Assembly: GCA_017936585.1 (NCBI GenBank)
Contig: JAGBFI010000038.1
Span: 1 to 46,502 of the forward strand
Direction: 5' to 3'
Origin: Clostridia bacterium
GTDB taxonomy: Bacteria; Bacillota; Clostridia; Christensenellales; UBA1242
Length of the DNA stretch: 46,502 nucleotides
Shown here: one piece after another, positions 37,101 to 42,597 of the stretch
How positions within the stretch are numbered: position 1 is the stretch's first letter
How the letters are laid out: each line of letters starts with the position of its first letter
Translations under genes and position numbers: made by a program
The notes under the pieces: model-generated
Seen by the model: only the letters and a program-made list of their open reading frames with translations
What the model was told of the DNA's origin: nothing
The model's database searches: none

Positions 37101-40100
37101 CACTGCCATATCTCAGCCTTGTGATCAAATCAGAATCAAAACTTCCAAAGCGTCCATAGAAAATTGAATCAAATTCGCCGCTTGAGAACACGATTTGGTT
37201 GTTTATCACATCAAACGCAACATACAAAGTGTCCTTGTTGAGTGTTTCATCGTCGCTCACTGATGTCTGAGAAATTGTGTAAAGACGTTCTTTAAGTGTG
37301 TTATCTGTTGTGAGTGACAAAATGTCCAGCCATTGATAAGAGCCCGTTTCGTCTGTGTAAATTGAAACGTTTGAAGAATATGTGTTGTCAGCATTCTTTG
37401 TCACAACAAGGTTCATTTTTGGAGAAATTCCAAAATACAAATCATCACTGACCGTCAAAATGTTTGCATAGTTTTCGCGTACAAGGTTGATGTCAATCGT
37501 GTAAGCCCCGCCCACAAAGTTATAGAAATACACATTGTCAAATTTGTCATAACTCACCGACTTTGCACTTGTTGCCAAATTGCCAAAGTTTGTATCAAAC
37601 TCACCTTCAAATGAAACATTTGTGTCTTCCGATGATGGATATCCAAGTTTGATGTTTTTGCCAAGCCCATAGCCATCCTTCAAAAGAAACTCAAGTTGCC
37701 CATAGTTGTTTCTCTTGTCGCTGATGAGGGTGTTATAGTCAAATGTCGCCGTGTATGAACCATCCGCTTCCTCTTGCAAATCTGTGAGCATGCTTATGGA
37801 CACTTCATCAGATGATTGCACTTTTTTAAATTTCACGCTTTCAACCGCGTCCGAAGCTTTAAATCCAGAAGAGGTGAATCTCAAAGTGACTGTGTGCTTG
37901 AGTATGTTGTTCATGTCACTTAACCCTTTCCACTCTGCGTATAGAGAGTTCAAGGACGCATTGACAAACACTTTGTCTTCAAATGAGCCAAGTTGCTGCT
38001 CCACGCCGGAGAAATTGCTGCCAAGGAAACCAGTGTGCAAAGCCGCGATGTCAAAATCTCCGCTTCTGAGTTTGTGAGCCTTTCCTGAGAACTGATATTC
38101 TGGCACCTCATAAATTACAGTGTTGCCTTTTTCGCTGAGAAGCGAGTCGTAAACAAGGGTGTAGGTCGCCGAAACCTCGCCGCTACTGTTGACCTCCAGT
38201 CTTGCACCGTTTGAAGCAAGAGCCCCGTTGTAGGCAGCGTTAAAGTCTGCCGTGATTCCAAAGTTTGCTTTTTCATAGCTGTTGTAGATGATTTTCACCT
38301 GATGTTTCACACCATTTTGCCAAATCGCTTTCAAGCCAGAAACCAATTTTCTTCCGTCAAAATTATCCAAAAACAAATCAAATTTGTTGTCATTTACGGT
38401 GCTGGCATCCGATTCATCTCTGACATAAACATATTTTGAAAGCTTACTTCCGCGCTTGATGAGCACATCCTCTTCTTCCCAACTTGTTGAAAGTTGTGGG
38501 AAGAGAGTTTTTCCATATGTCGCATCAATTATGATTGTGTCAGTTCCATTTTCATATGCAGGCAGGATGAGCTCGCCGTTTTCGCCAACCAAAAGTCTGT
38601 AAGCTCCGCGATAAACCTTCTTGTCTGCACCATAGAAAATTCCTCCATCACTTGCGATTTCCGTTTCATAGCCTTTTATCACAGAAATTTCACTTGAATA
38701 TGTCACATCTTCACGAAGTTGATAGTTCATGTTGAGGTTGTTGATTCCATAAACCACATAAAGCTGTGCATCTTCCTTAACACTACCAATTGAAAACTCG
38801 GTCTCGCTGCTTTCGTTGTCATCGCAGTTGATGATATAGGTGTTTCCTTCCACATATCCCACCAAGTTACCCTTTGCATTGGGGCTTTCAGTTGAACCAA
38901 AATTCAAATATCTGACATCTTCCAAAAGAAGGTTTTTGATGACTGCATTGTTTGTTTTTCCAAAAAGTCCGTGATATGCATATTGCTCTTGAAGTGAACA
39001 AACAATTCCTGAAATTGTGTGTCCATTTCCGTCAAAAATTCCGGTGAACGCGTTTGCATAACCTATTGGCTGCCAAGTTTTACCAAGCAAACAGATATCA
39101 CTCAAGAGAGAGAAATAATAATTTTCTCCAGAGGCGCTGCCAACGTTGTACATCTCTGCCACAAAGCCAAGGTCGCCAGCAGTTTCAATCAAGTATGGTG
39201 AAGTTGCCGTCCCCTCGCCGCGAAGAGAAATTCGTTTGCCGTTATCTCCGATTTTCCCTGTGAAACTTGAATCGTTGTTTGCGGCAGTGCGTTGGTATAC
39301 ACTGTCCAAGTTCAAATATGGAAGCGAATTGTTGACACCAGCACTCATCGCCCAAATATTGGACTGGGACGCAGACTTGAATCCCCACGCTGAATCCCAC
39401 TTTGTTGTGTCGAGATAGAAATCTTTTGTATAGAAAATTTCTTTCTCATCAAAACTATCTGTCGTGTAAAGATTTTTGCTTGAAACAGATGCAGTCGAAT
39501 GATTGAAAAAGTTGTCTTTAATCCCGCTTGAAGCAGAAATTGTGCCAAGCATCATACTGTTTGAAATGCTGCCAGAAGAACTTGCAAATCCCACAAGCCC
39601 ACCATAATAGCTGCTGTCGCCGCCGCTTGCAGTGATGTCTCCTGCCATATAAGAGTGTGTGATTTCAATGTTTGAGTTTGTTCTTCCAATCAGTCCGCCC
39701 GCATAAATCTGGTTGCTTGTGGATGCAACGATGTTTGCAACTGAATAGGTGCTTGAAATTGTTGCAGCCGGATCCGCCAATCCCACAAGTCCACCAACAT
39801 AACCCGATGCTGCGGAAATTTCCCCTTCTGAAAAGCTGTTCAACAAAGAAAATGATGCTGCGGAGGCTTTTCCCACAAGCCCGCCAACTGAAATTGAGTT
39901 GCTCGCAATTCCAGTTGAAGACAAATTGATATTTGCCGAAACATTTATCATAGTTGTGCCGGCATAATCTCCCACAACACCACCAAAAGAACCGACTGTG
40001 CTGGTATTGATTTGTCCCTGCACTGAAGAACTTTGAATTATGCCACTTACAACTTTTCCCGCAACTGCACCCACACAGGCCGAAGAAGTTGAAATGTCGA

Positions 40101-40566
40101 CATTTCGCAAATTTACATTTTTGATTTCTCCACCATCAACACTTCCAAAGAAACCCGCTGCGGAATATTCTTGAGAAATGGTCAAATTATATATGTAATT
40201 CCCTTGAGCATTGAACGTTCCTCTAAATTCTTGCCCAACACTTCCGATTGGAGTCCATTCAAAACCCGCCAAGTCAATGTCCGTGTCAAGAAAGACTGTT
40301 GCACCTGAAAAAGATTGATAGCCATTTGTGCTGTTCACAAGTGAAGCAAAATATGCCAAACCTTTGGCACTGCGAATGTAATACATCGTTGATGTTTCAA
40401 CATACCAATCTTCGCTTGTCACGGAAGTTGGTGTCGTTCCATCCCAAACACTTGCGTCACTGCTTGCTGCTTGCACAGAAACAGGCTGAACTCCTTGCAA
40501 CCCAAAGACTCCACAAAAAGCTGATATCACTAAAACAAACAAGAAAAATAACGATTTCTTTTTCAT
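22162..40566 (-). CDS. Giant surface protein (about 6,134 residues) with beta-helix, InlB and MBG/YDG modules
   Basis: One uninterrupted frame of 18.4 kb encodes a secreted giant. Approximate layout by residue: signal peptide 1-33; GLUG-like beta-helix repeats (GGLVGKA, GGLVGLA, AGGLIGRT, GGLVGFA) to about 400; a second beta-helix module from 447 (GEGTATSPYLI, WQPIG, FDGNGHTISGI); InlB-type repeats from about 1920 (FNANGGKFDD); MBG-like beta domains about 2930-4290, including a YDG domain (KKYDGTDTA) near 4212; more InlB-type or divergent repeats from about 4635; a C-terminal beta-helix-like module from 5985 (GEGTERNPYKI, WTPIG, FNNHSITGI); and a membrane helix at about 6095-6118 with a KKKR tail. 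There is no LPXTG motif. It is probably an adhesin or cell-surface fibre. The ATG at 40566 has GGAG six bases upstream; a longer frame to 40647 lacks support. Confidence 0.9.
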   Translation of the reverse strand: MKKKSLFFLFVLVISAFCGVFGLQGVQPVSVQAASSDASVWDGTTPTSVTSEDWYVETSTMYYIRSAKGLAYFASLVNSTNGYQSFSGATVFLDTDIDLAGFEWTPIGSVGQEFRGTFNAQGNYIYNLTISQEYSAAGFFGSVDGGEIKNVNLRNVDISTSSACVGAVAGKVVSGIIQSSSVQGQINTSTVGSFGGVVGDYAGTTMINVSANINLSSTGIASNSISVGGLVGKASAASFSLLNSFSEGEISAASGYVGGLVGLADPAATISSTYSVANIVASTSNQIYAGGLIGRTNSNIEITHSYMAGDITASGGDSSYYGGLVGFASSSGSISNSMMLGTISASSGIKDNFFNHSTASVSSKNLYTTDSFDEKEIFYTKDFYLDTTKWDSAWGFKSASQSNIWAMSAGVNNSLPYLNLDSVYQRTAANNDSSFTGKIGDNGKRISLRGEGTATSPYLIETAGDLGFVAEMYNVGSASGENYYFSLLSDICLLGKTWQPIGYANAFTGIFDGNGHTISGIVCSLQEQYAYHGLFGKTNNAVIKNLLLEDVRYLNFGSTESPNAKGNLVGYVEGNTYIINCDDNESSETEFSIGSVKEDAQLYVVYGINNLNMNYQLREDVTYSSEISVIKGYETEIASDGGIFYGADKKVYRGAYRLLVGENGELILPAYENGTDTIIIDATYGKTLFPQLSTSWEEEDVLIKRGSKLSKYVYVRDESDASTVNDNKFDLFLDNFDGRKLVSGLKAIWQNGVKHQVKIIYNSYEKANFGITADFNAAYNGALASNGARLEVNSSGEVSATYTLVYDSLLSEKGNTVIYEVPEYQFSGKAHKLRSGDFDIAALHTGFLGSNFSGVEQQLGSFEDKVFVNASLNSLYAEWKGLSDMNNILKHTVTLRFTSSGFKASDAVESVKFKKVQSSDEVSISMLTDLQEEADGSYTATFDYNTLISDKRNNYGQLEFLLKDGYGLGKNIKLGYPSSEDTNVSFEGEFDTNFGNLATSAKSVSYDKFDNVYFYNFVGGAYTIDINLVRENYANILTVSDDLYFGISPKMNLVVTKNADNTYSSNVSIYTDETGSYQWLDILSLTTDNTLKERLYTISQTSVSDDETLNKDTLYVAFDVINNQIVFSSGEFDSIFYGRFGSFDSDLITRLRYGSADGDKYFNIQKTKDTSGASAVAKNIIKLFETNAAGGTELTSLLRLEHDGVRFTSMGYEAFSSFVFVFSSNKDTLENNYGIDDDKMGLLDITSMVKHYDLRTAESTGEDGKTEIISTKTLHIFDSLRRKNLDENGDKIVYIEDNLFFSAVTSYTEAMFYFSFVDVDGTPLAVPYGQSPIVVKTENSVADVTVNGTVSFYVENSDYYKLFASESVKLWSGKANTQTDSNFNIKVVASLIGSDTDGSYTSGFNAKNGNYLSAEIKAYSKYQTGEDGSLVEDENGEYRRGQINEIVLEDGSYYGCQNDAFKITFTYEDSNAASGKGLKAGRYNVYIVCEPQDYTIEFGTRFVDYDTYSSWFGSVDGGSGIDNSAIDLKSLAVENNSDISTTIILESGKTQTATTADATILEAGFGETIEAKSELGSDKGYSFAGWIYVGENGFLHTYGQDTVGRFYLSNDENSNKTVRNVGEDRFKLTAYAVYIRKQVNVFLKNSVVLRNRNGQVGSDGKNSDSVYANANALGVTFSLQVKEGFEDEVVGGVYTYNHSTAVAPSENLQILMGGNNVNGYYLVGFKILDVYGNQIGEEVVMPVENEASLETTNIIGLDISQIQTLLANGSLSATKQTVVLQPIVKQKSLDIAFHSGTGAENIGDGKEGYVYATIDDVEIETTDVVATTEKVYFGETVFSNSKVMTLTANETEYSLTIDKLFASRTGYTRPTSNFWAWGIYANGETANMGTIPYSQLTLNSEYFADVQGIHGAVDFYRLWTPQTYYMTFNANGGKFDDSSTMKNVAVVYDSVATNIPTSIMREGYSLVGWKIQGEEELAFKPDGSFNAAGRGIYLDENGVYVYAGSIQLTAIWVANEYYVEFNFNSGNVGGETSAKVLLTYDENFETVLDGLNRWLTGTVERMGYAFDSFYAVGEGVVQKISQKTTFNKNILTFDFPAAVEGTALTLYAGWNFETTTLQLSLADRFVDNLTYTGVAQEVYLSQYFAPENVTSKGFVVLTDETAPETFEISLPEEMNTIVVISLETTSDAIVKSKSFAVLNSGSYVVTLTLSVLDKATYLNLGEVKRITILLQVEVDKADVSAIENERIDTIAVQNIRRLVTPFVDMATVNKLNSALSLNEAVAVIKNMEGEGNFVNADSSTANSTQIYEYVLVKYYLMITTNNDVEYLTYRAWKYADFLTYKETENNDSETIVQRLRYFSFFDHTLEETVMDFDFYKSGFTLTSENVANVTLSIDKLELHATSTDAFFANGTFELRIYFSESTQLENYDVSTDEDGKAYAVIGTAFLLPEIFTISNASANDEVYYSANYQNRQVTWIGNGSEPVDVFEDGRLFYALDENLYVYADIYTSNAGREETNTEYTFVDAENFLYVDNAYVLKYSDGNYSNVTAQYKLVIDKNEIFTILSTVGVSQITVNAKYLTTRNGAITFEDVDASLVTLSITEVKYIFNGVSKTSNAESDPQLPQTEGVFAESDGTVIYQVVKNNSNQISLYFNSAVQSVTIATSSMKIEGTYAALYKWYEGVYYDVGDDMATSDSLTLTRDEIDARMVEGQVSEIFFNAIFTDLVRVNYDLNLPDGYPSTAIEYANIKLGETTLDTLPIPAENGFGECSSLTVVSGTHEYSIEEMFTGEGNLFVGIGANIYAPITLKAKWTIDLEMQYVQILTDYKTAVSTFENLDVEDVITLVNENDRMFDYTYSWKKLGEDGEYVLLSEERILNLPNKGGESESGTYRLEISAVLKDVFLDSLEDPTQNSSVCEVEFSLEFVKHNLESITLPTETSVVYDNKEHIYGWTVEIAYKIYDAGIQGYSENAQTGVFTFASVGDVSFEVLLDGSQVSSMKNAGTYVVNVLLSEDKFDTSAVDGNLFSFEYEISPRMVDLSTYTFEGAKEFNSADPSLERSILISDGSTTIESLSLILTRQSGEEIGEYELYLDDVNAGFKKNYILTYEMVSLFENGEKTTAASSTKIGTFTITASGILRLSYKESENQPKTYQVGYTGESYNVEITQDFKLVIKKDGIEVKRFDLILFDVSSGYEIESADFLQILQQNNDLSVSFFANQTLTSATNSGIYTYAFLAGEKMSEYYSLVEMSQEFRFEIQAMEVDASKFTWTKDYDGYATLDLDLNGNKVDATTYEGIYVAGTFASYHAGSSLKVDLRLASRGVSLTNYALKSTSSVGTINKLKATMTLAMSETSFDYGEISISDVTELGDVVSISSIVDSNGHQVKDLLMEGYYDLGLSCGAQASQKGYIYKGSYTITPTATFQDFEMTINSLNFEVNAISVEKTIQANSVTITVLDEVQEFYHDTILLSHTGETIGLAYTVSGAAAGTKLAEGNYDFVLSESSFLNGSVNVTINADNNALVVVASASTLYMTIVDSSVLSWQYTGKEYRLSLDTANKKIVVTSESVTVESGLVFYQKNDAGVETSVDASTLSISGNITNGTNVFKNVGKYTLISTITATSFAHVVLAEEYLFEVTPITISVAKVDFSRGYDMTSTITISDFDGKVEGDDVQIFGKFANAEVGKNKNISVYLQGSAIGNYILDSDSAVGEIYQATATISAAKVQYTYGEVSTSNDFAVTVKVGEKEIPNIQYVATVSVTDGVYTDAGFLEVGNYQIFMNATATNYVIATQTATIEIVPYQIAVTFSNDGEITAAYGSNAAKNSVFTHTITSSEHFENVNVHLTREAGSAMGYYHILSGASQNDNYVLSKVEDTSALGAFQVIKPAERVYVLFADGTTETEIYYNGKTYEKISIATDDVGYSLVIANAGDVSVAHRIKLGFFTLSGGEYISCGEDYSVENLTSTLSLESEPEMKSEGIYNILATNTTSDTHEVRMGKNGELYCFTIKVKKKDLFFKETSIIKTFTNKDAIYEIDDANEIVDGLVDGETMSATLEFHSGDSLAKYVGLGYSVKLTLHGDTKDNYNAPTATAGGSAVQGIISRAGVTFKLYSQTISYGQNVEIVYAYETEIADFNLDEYKTSGRQWAVSTTLDGVEDKLSSAGFVNAGEYQVSLSFVSDDFSIVGYIVDNQTQETLNVKVNIIRKQLQIVAKDKELEEVFTKKYDGTDTAEIYENGELLFELDGVVGTDIVSVSSAKYKSEKVENPVAVVFELDGFDAANYVIEGVNYGAIEPYVVDLKFNYDSSITSNVTSSGRVQISQLSYPFTSSTYLTSNSLSDSTASVNNFPTALTGSKGNNFTYWTMNFEADAAQQVFLDAAIIELGLTNVGVGTSYKIRVGNDSKTVAFIGKLLSDTQDLFGTYYQNHDNVTVVFEPNWEGVKCQILVTVADQNGAAAEYGMFSINGGSNLKEYLGFVNYAQPLTITAKPNSHYFYYGFYINGQAVTSNAIEQITSGVNGQMNLAILSVEKDYTVTIRYEVQKVDVVLDVSAYSDVEIGQGNFTDAGDGKYVWATDYISLENIMLSSLPQISRTGYNCTAVTISGSQILTADFEKTDLASFVIDLVNKKVSLNIIPQFEPIGVDVTLDYGYDNLSTELSVVYGSAYNSAIGWVESPTRTGHTFAGWLYDGKTVVGTDLMLIDSEHTLVAQWTINKHKVEITSVYATISESNILFVRDENKYTIASVDYGIQVTFKLTPLEGYEIGSTWIDVFDVTINADGTADVVLTIPDENVRFSVPARAKQNDVTISGEHLEMVIVRNVTDDTEVEFANGSFAIDTGKSVRITVTAATGYDMTTEIAFDNEAGFTVDKTLTPTGELIVTITGINRDVAITFNTEESWNDITIEFSDTTVVERLEVGGTTYNTFDELPTFSALTNSTFTVYVKYVYGYKFASAASDEFTATGTNVEIDANSGFYQIDITDISSNGSVRISSMLEEYEVKVEVVSWDSSLSLVDVPGNKAFVNGMSSVKVPYLTQVEFTMQFADLYNFAGWSYDGDVVFSTDERLTYEVTKSETIYAIFSASKYMITLETLSYYQLYTEYNDEGKVEERYDVISGATYVDGDTGEEITEFGLYYGADKTITVKVPTGYMYYGFGFYDNDGKLVYLDREVKADAEIDLLISSRDFGDNNVSKLCVIMSAYSALVNVQTQIDIDGVLEDDTNVGSIELVRVDGSSVNSYGYVEGTRVHYVQTPTTDKEFDVVAYTGESVYIKVQINRIGYKFVGIKPSDTRVQVANIHSGDYMIYQLSRIEGGIDKVINVDVVFKPLINLIDFSFTNNGAATNGGAFHLTVDSFNTRKVWKSTEYESGMLVSACTDSQFEITAFIRAGYFVEAKDLQLSGNVELLSDITYQSLSVEDTGYTGKITFKVANYMGSNAITIDLKSHTYTVVLKDGATILAKVHNVAYNAKIDLSQANEANIEIFDERLAFVGGVLKVKLEKEKHNFEGYFTFENGAGVQYINSTGEVSKAWQESGYVFDVMTKKYVLTSNTKLDEESGDMEISIYAYLSYLKTKIKFEFVPNIATNYTAQDIVSGVDITNSWYYSASPLYIEVSFNTDIYFTAPEISGFKFYKFVVKQKMADGTWVSDAVAYVDRIPWSTNEFDNFVECTVQIVYFAQVDVRVMGGQGSYTINQADSDTQARALLDESYVDTTKPFIITAQEGKGYRFLRWVNTVNGQSTANKQLTVSTQKKISLLLHLEGKDVKLNFANYVPDRGQILQVQIKTADGKSKNPVLLGRFVGDKFQRIVNEVSVQIGDTVTFVMSVDYGFAVVWNRDDIEFSTYSQGRFYFTLHLGDDIAELTELTTPTVDIIPTFKSDILSIFISRDFVEEEKLEGVVDKNNVDAAGYAVNARGRKMDNTTANYGKDIEITFKTNPRYEIADIVMTNYDKTFTDIKQFLTDGKLILTSVYLAENVIVGNIHLDVTYQRLMWEETNLDEVVLDGEGTERNPYKIFTAKDLTNFMLLINAGAKNEAGTYFKDCSYIVMNNIELDDAFWTPIGSLKYNFDGIFNFNNHSITGIYTTYLYSPTSYGGLFRYVGKNAQIMTSSNSDWYVYLIIGVVALAAIILVAGILIGIKHKKKREELARR

Positions 40567-40617
40567 CTTTTTCTCCAATTCTTTTTTGTCGGCACAAACA
40601 AATAAATTCTCATTTAT

Positions 40618-40647
40618 ATTGTAACAAAAAAAATGTTTGAAACGCAA
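40618..40647 (-). promoter_or_regulatory. Candidate promoter of the giant surface protein gene
   Basis: On the minus strand TTGCGT (40642-40647) and TACAAT (40618-40623) are separated by 18 bases, with a TG one base before the -10 box (extended -10). The predicted leader is about 45 bases and contains the GGAG ribosome binding site. The 283-base gap to gltX (40567-40849) is otherwise very AT-rich and holds only the gltX terminator. Confidence 0.45.
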
Positions 40648-40775
40648 ATAATTTCGGCTTTTTAATATAATTTTATTATATATAATAAAAACGAAAATAC
40701 TCCGATATTTCGGGACGAAAAATATTTTTGAATTTATTTTTTATCATTTTTTAAGTAGCTTCCAAAACAAAAATA

Positions 40776-40822
40776 AAAAAATGCAAAAAATTGCACTTTT
40801 TTTAAAATTTTTTGCATTTTTT
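40776..40822 (-). terminator. AT-rich perfect hairpin after gltX
   Basis: A 17-base arm at 40776-40792 (A6, TGC, A6, TT) is perfectly complementary to 40806-40822, with a 13-base spacer. On the minus strand it follows the gltX stop codon by about 28 bases and is followed by a T-rich stretch. A shorter alternative stem (TGCAA with TTGCA) lies inside it at 40782-40795. The stem has very few G-C pairs, so it is an unusual terminator, but its position supports the role. Confidence 0.5.
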
Positions 40823-40849
40823 AAGGCATTTTTTTTATATTTTTTATTT

Positions 40850-42481
40850 TCAAACAAATTCTGAAATTCTGTCAAGCACTTGTTTTTCGCCCAGCAAAGT
40901 CATGATTTCATAGAGGTCTGGAGAGTTCTTTCTTCCTGTGATAGCCACACGAATATACTCACAAACCTTTGCAACATTGCCTTTAAACTTATCTGGATTT
41001 GCTTTGTATTCTTTGTTGTCAACAGCATAGCCAAGTTCTGCAGACATTTGCTTAATTTTCTCAAACCACACATCTTTTGATGACAAATCGATGTATTTTT
41101 TGTAATTTTTCAATACTTCTTCAAAATTTTTCTTATTTTCCTCTTCCAATTCAAAGGTTGATGGAACCCCAAACATATAGTCAAAGGTTTCAAAAAACAT
41201 ACTCCACTTGTAAATATCCTTTCTTGGCTTTGGTTTTTCACGGTCAATATTCAAAACCTTTGTCACATATTCCTTGTCTTTCACAAGGTAATCAACATCA
41301 TTGGTCGCATTTTCTCTTGCCCAAGACAAGAGTGCGTTATAGCATTGTTCAGCTGTATATCTTGAAATAATCTCTTTTGAAACGTCATTAAGTTTCACAA
41401 AGTCAAAAAGCGGAGTGATTGCAGTGATGTTGAATCCATCAAATGGAAATTCGCTCAAATCGGCAGTTGGATTTGCTTTTCTCCAATTTTCAAACCTTGA
41501 ATTGATGAGATTGAGCAAATATTCAATCACTGCCTGTCTTGGATAACCCTCTTTTCCGAAAAAACCCATATAAAATTCTGGATCTTTACGCTTTGAAATC
41601 TTTCTTTTGTTTCCAACTTCGTTAAGCTTGTAAATGAGAGGTGTGTGAATATATCTTGGTTGCTTGAAGCCCAACGCATCAAAAATTTCCTTATGAAGAG
41701 GATATGAAGGAAGCCACTCTTCCCCGCGTATCACCGCGGTTGTGCCCATCAGCGTGTCGTCAACAGCGTGCGCAAAATGATAGGTTGGAACAAGGTCATT
41801 TTTCAACAAAATTGCATCCATACAGTTTTCAATAATTTCAACATCCCCCTTAGCCCCATCACGGAATTTCACTTTTTTGCTTCCATCCCCGTTGGATTTA
41901 AGTCTGATTGCAAATTTTTTGCCAGCGGCAAGATATTCTTTGATTTGTTCAATTGTCAAGTTTCTGCAAGGGTCTTTATCTTCGTTAATTCCAACAGCAA
42001 ATTTCTTTTCTCTCTTCTCCTTAACATCATCCAAGCCTTCTGTTTTTCGACAGAAACATGGAAAAGCCTTACCTTCGCTTACAAGTTTTTTCGCATAAGC
42101 CTTATAAATTTCAACTCTTTCGCTTTGATAATATGGGCCATAATCGCCAACCGTCACGCCGCCTTTAAGTTGATATTCATCCGGAACAATTCCATATTCA
42201 GATAAAATATTCATAACAATTGTCGCCGCACCTGACACTTCCCTTTTTGAGTCAGTATCCTCAATTCGAAGATAGAATACTCCGCCCGAGCGTTTTGCAA
42301 GATTGTAATCAATCAAAACTTGAAAAAATCCACCCAAATGCATATACCCTGTTGGGCTTGGCGCAAATCTTGTCACTTGAGCCCCTTCTTTAAGATTTCT
42401 TTTTGGATACTTTCTTTCAATATCTTCCACTGTAAACTGATTGTTTGGAAACAACAAATCAGCCAATTCAACATAATTCAT
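40850..42481 (-). CDS. gltX: Glutamate--tRNA ligase
   Basis: GltX charges tRNA-Glu, and in many Bacillota also tRNA-Gln before its amidation. The 543 residues include the class I signature region FAPSPTGYMHLGG (the HIGH-like motif is HLGG) near residue 39, YLRIEDTDSKRE near 72, and the KMSKS-like loop KISKRKDP near 299. The C-terminal part is a helical anticodon-binding domain. It is about 60 residues longer than typical GltX, partly because of a 35-residue N-terminal extension. GGGAGAG lies 11 bases before the ATG. It is the last gene of the dnaB-side cluster and is bracketed by long AT-rich hairpins. Confidence 0.95.
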   Translation of the reverse strand: MNYVELADLLFPNNQFTVEDIERKYPKRNLKEGAQVTRFAPSPTGYMHLGGFFQVLIDYNLAKRSGGVFYLRIEDTDSKREVSGAATIVMNILSEYGIVPDEYQLKGGVTVGDYGPYYQSERVEIYKAYAKKLVSEGKAFPCFCRKTEGLDDVKEKREKKFAVGINEDKDPCRNLTIEQIKEYLAAGKKFAIRLKSNGDGSKKVKFRDGAKGDVEIIENCMDAILLKNDLVPTYHFAHAVDDTLMGTTAVIRGEEWLPSYPLHKEIFDALGFKQPRYIHTPLIYKLNEVGNKRKISKRKDPEFYMGFFGKEGYPRQAVIEYLLNLINSRFENWRKANPTADLSEFPFDGFNITAITPLFDFVKLNDVSKEIISRYTAEQCYNALLSWARENATNDVDYLVKDKEYVTKVLNIDREKPKPRKDIYKWSMFFETFDYMFGVPSTFELEEENKKNFEEVLKNYKKYIDLSSKDVWFEKIKQMSAELGYAVDNKEYKANPDKFKGNVAKVCEYIRVAITGRKNSPDLYEIMTLLGEKQVLDRISEFV

Positions 42482-42509
42482 TTTGTTTTTTCTCTCCCAT
42501 TTTTGCTTA

Positions 42510-42544
42510 AAAATTGCAAAAAAACATACTTTTTTTGCAATTTT
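42510..42544. repeat. Perfect 15-base inverted repeat between the lipoprotein gene and gltX
   Basis: The 15 bases at 42510-42524 (AAAATTGC followed by seven A) are perfectly complementary to 42530-42544, with the five-base loop CATAC. It lies about 30 bases ahead of gltX and 54 bases after the lipoprotein stop codon. It may terminate the upstream transcript, though the stem is almost all A-T and a separate T run is lacking. It might also shape the gltX leader. No T-box features are visible. Confidence 0.6.
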
Positions 42545-42597
42545 ATTTGAATTTTTCTTATTTTTTTGATATTTTTAATAATTTATTTTTTTATTTA

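Noticed and set aside
22162..40566. CRISPR array or nucleotide-level tandem repeats inside the giant gene
   Set aside because: The repeats are protein-level domain similarities; no evenly spaced identical nucleotide repeats were seen.
42482..42597. T-box or other riboswitch ahead of gltX
   Set aside because: The 116-base gap holds one AT-rich perfect hairpin but no T-box sequence, specifier loop or antiterminator pair.
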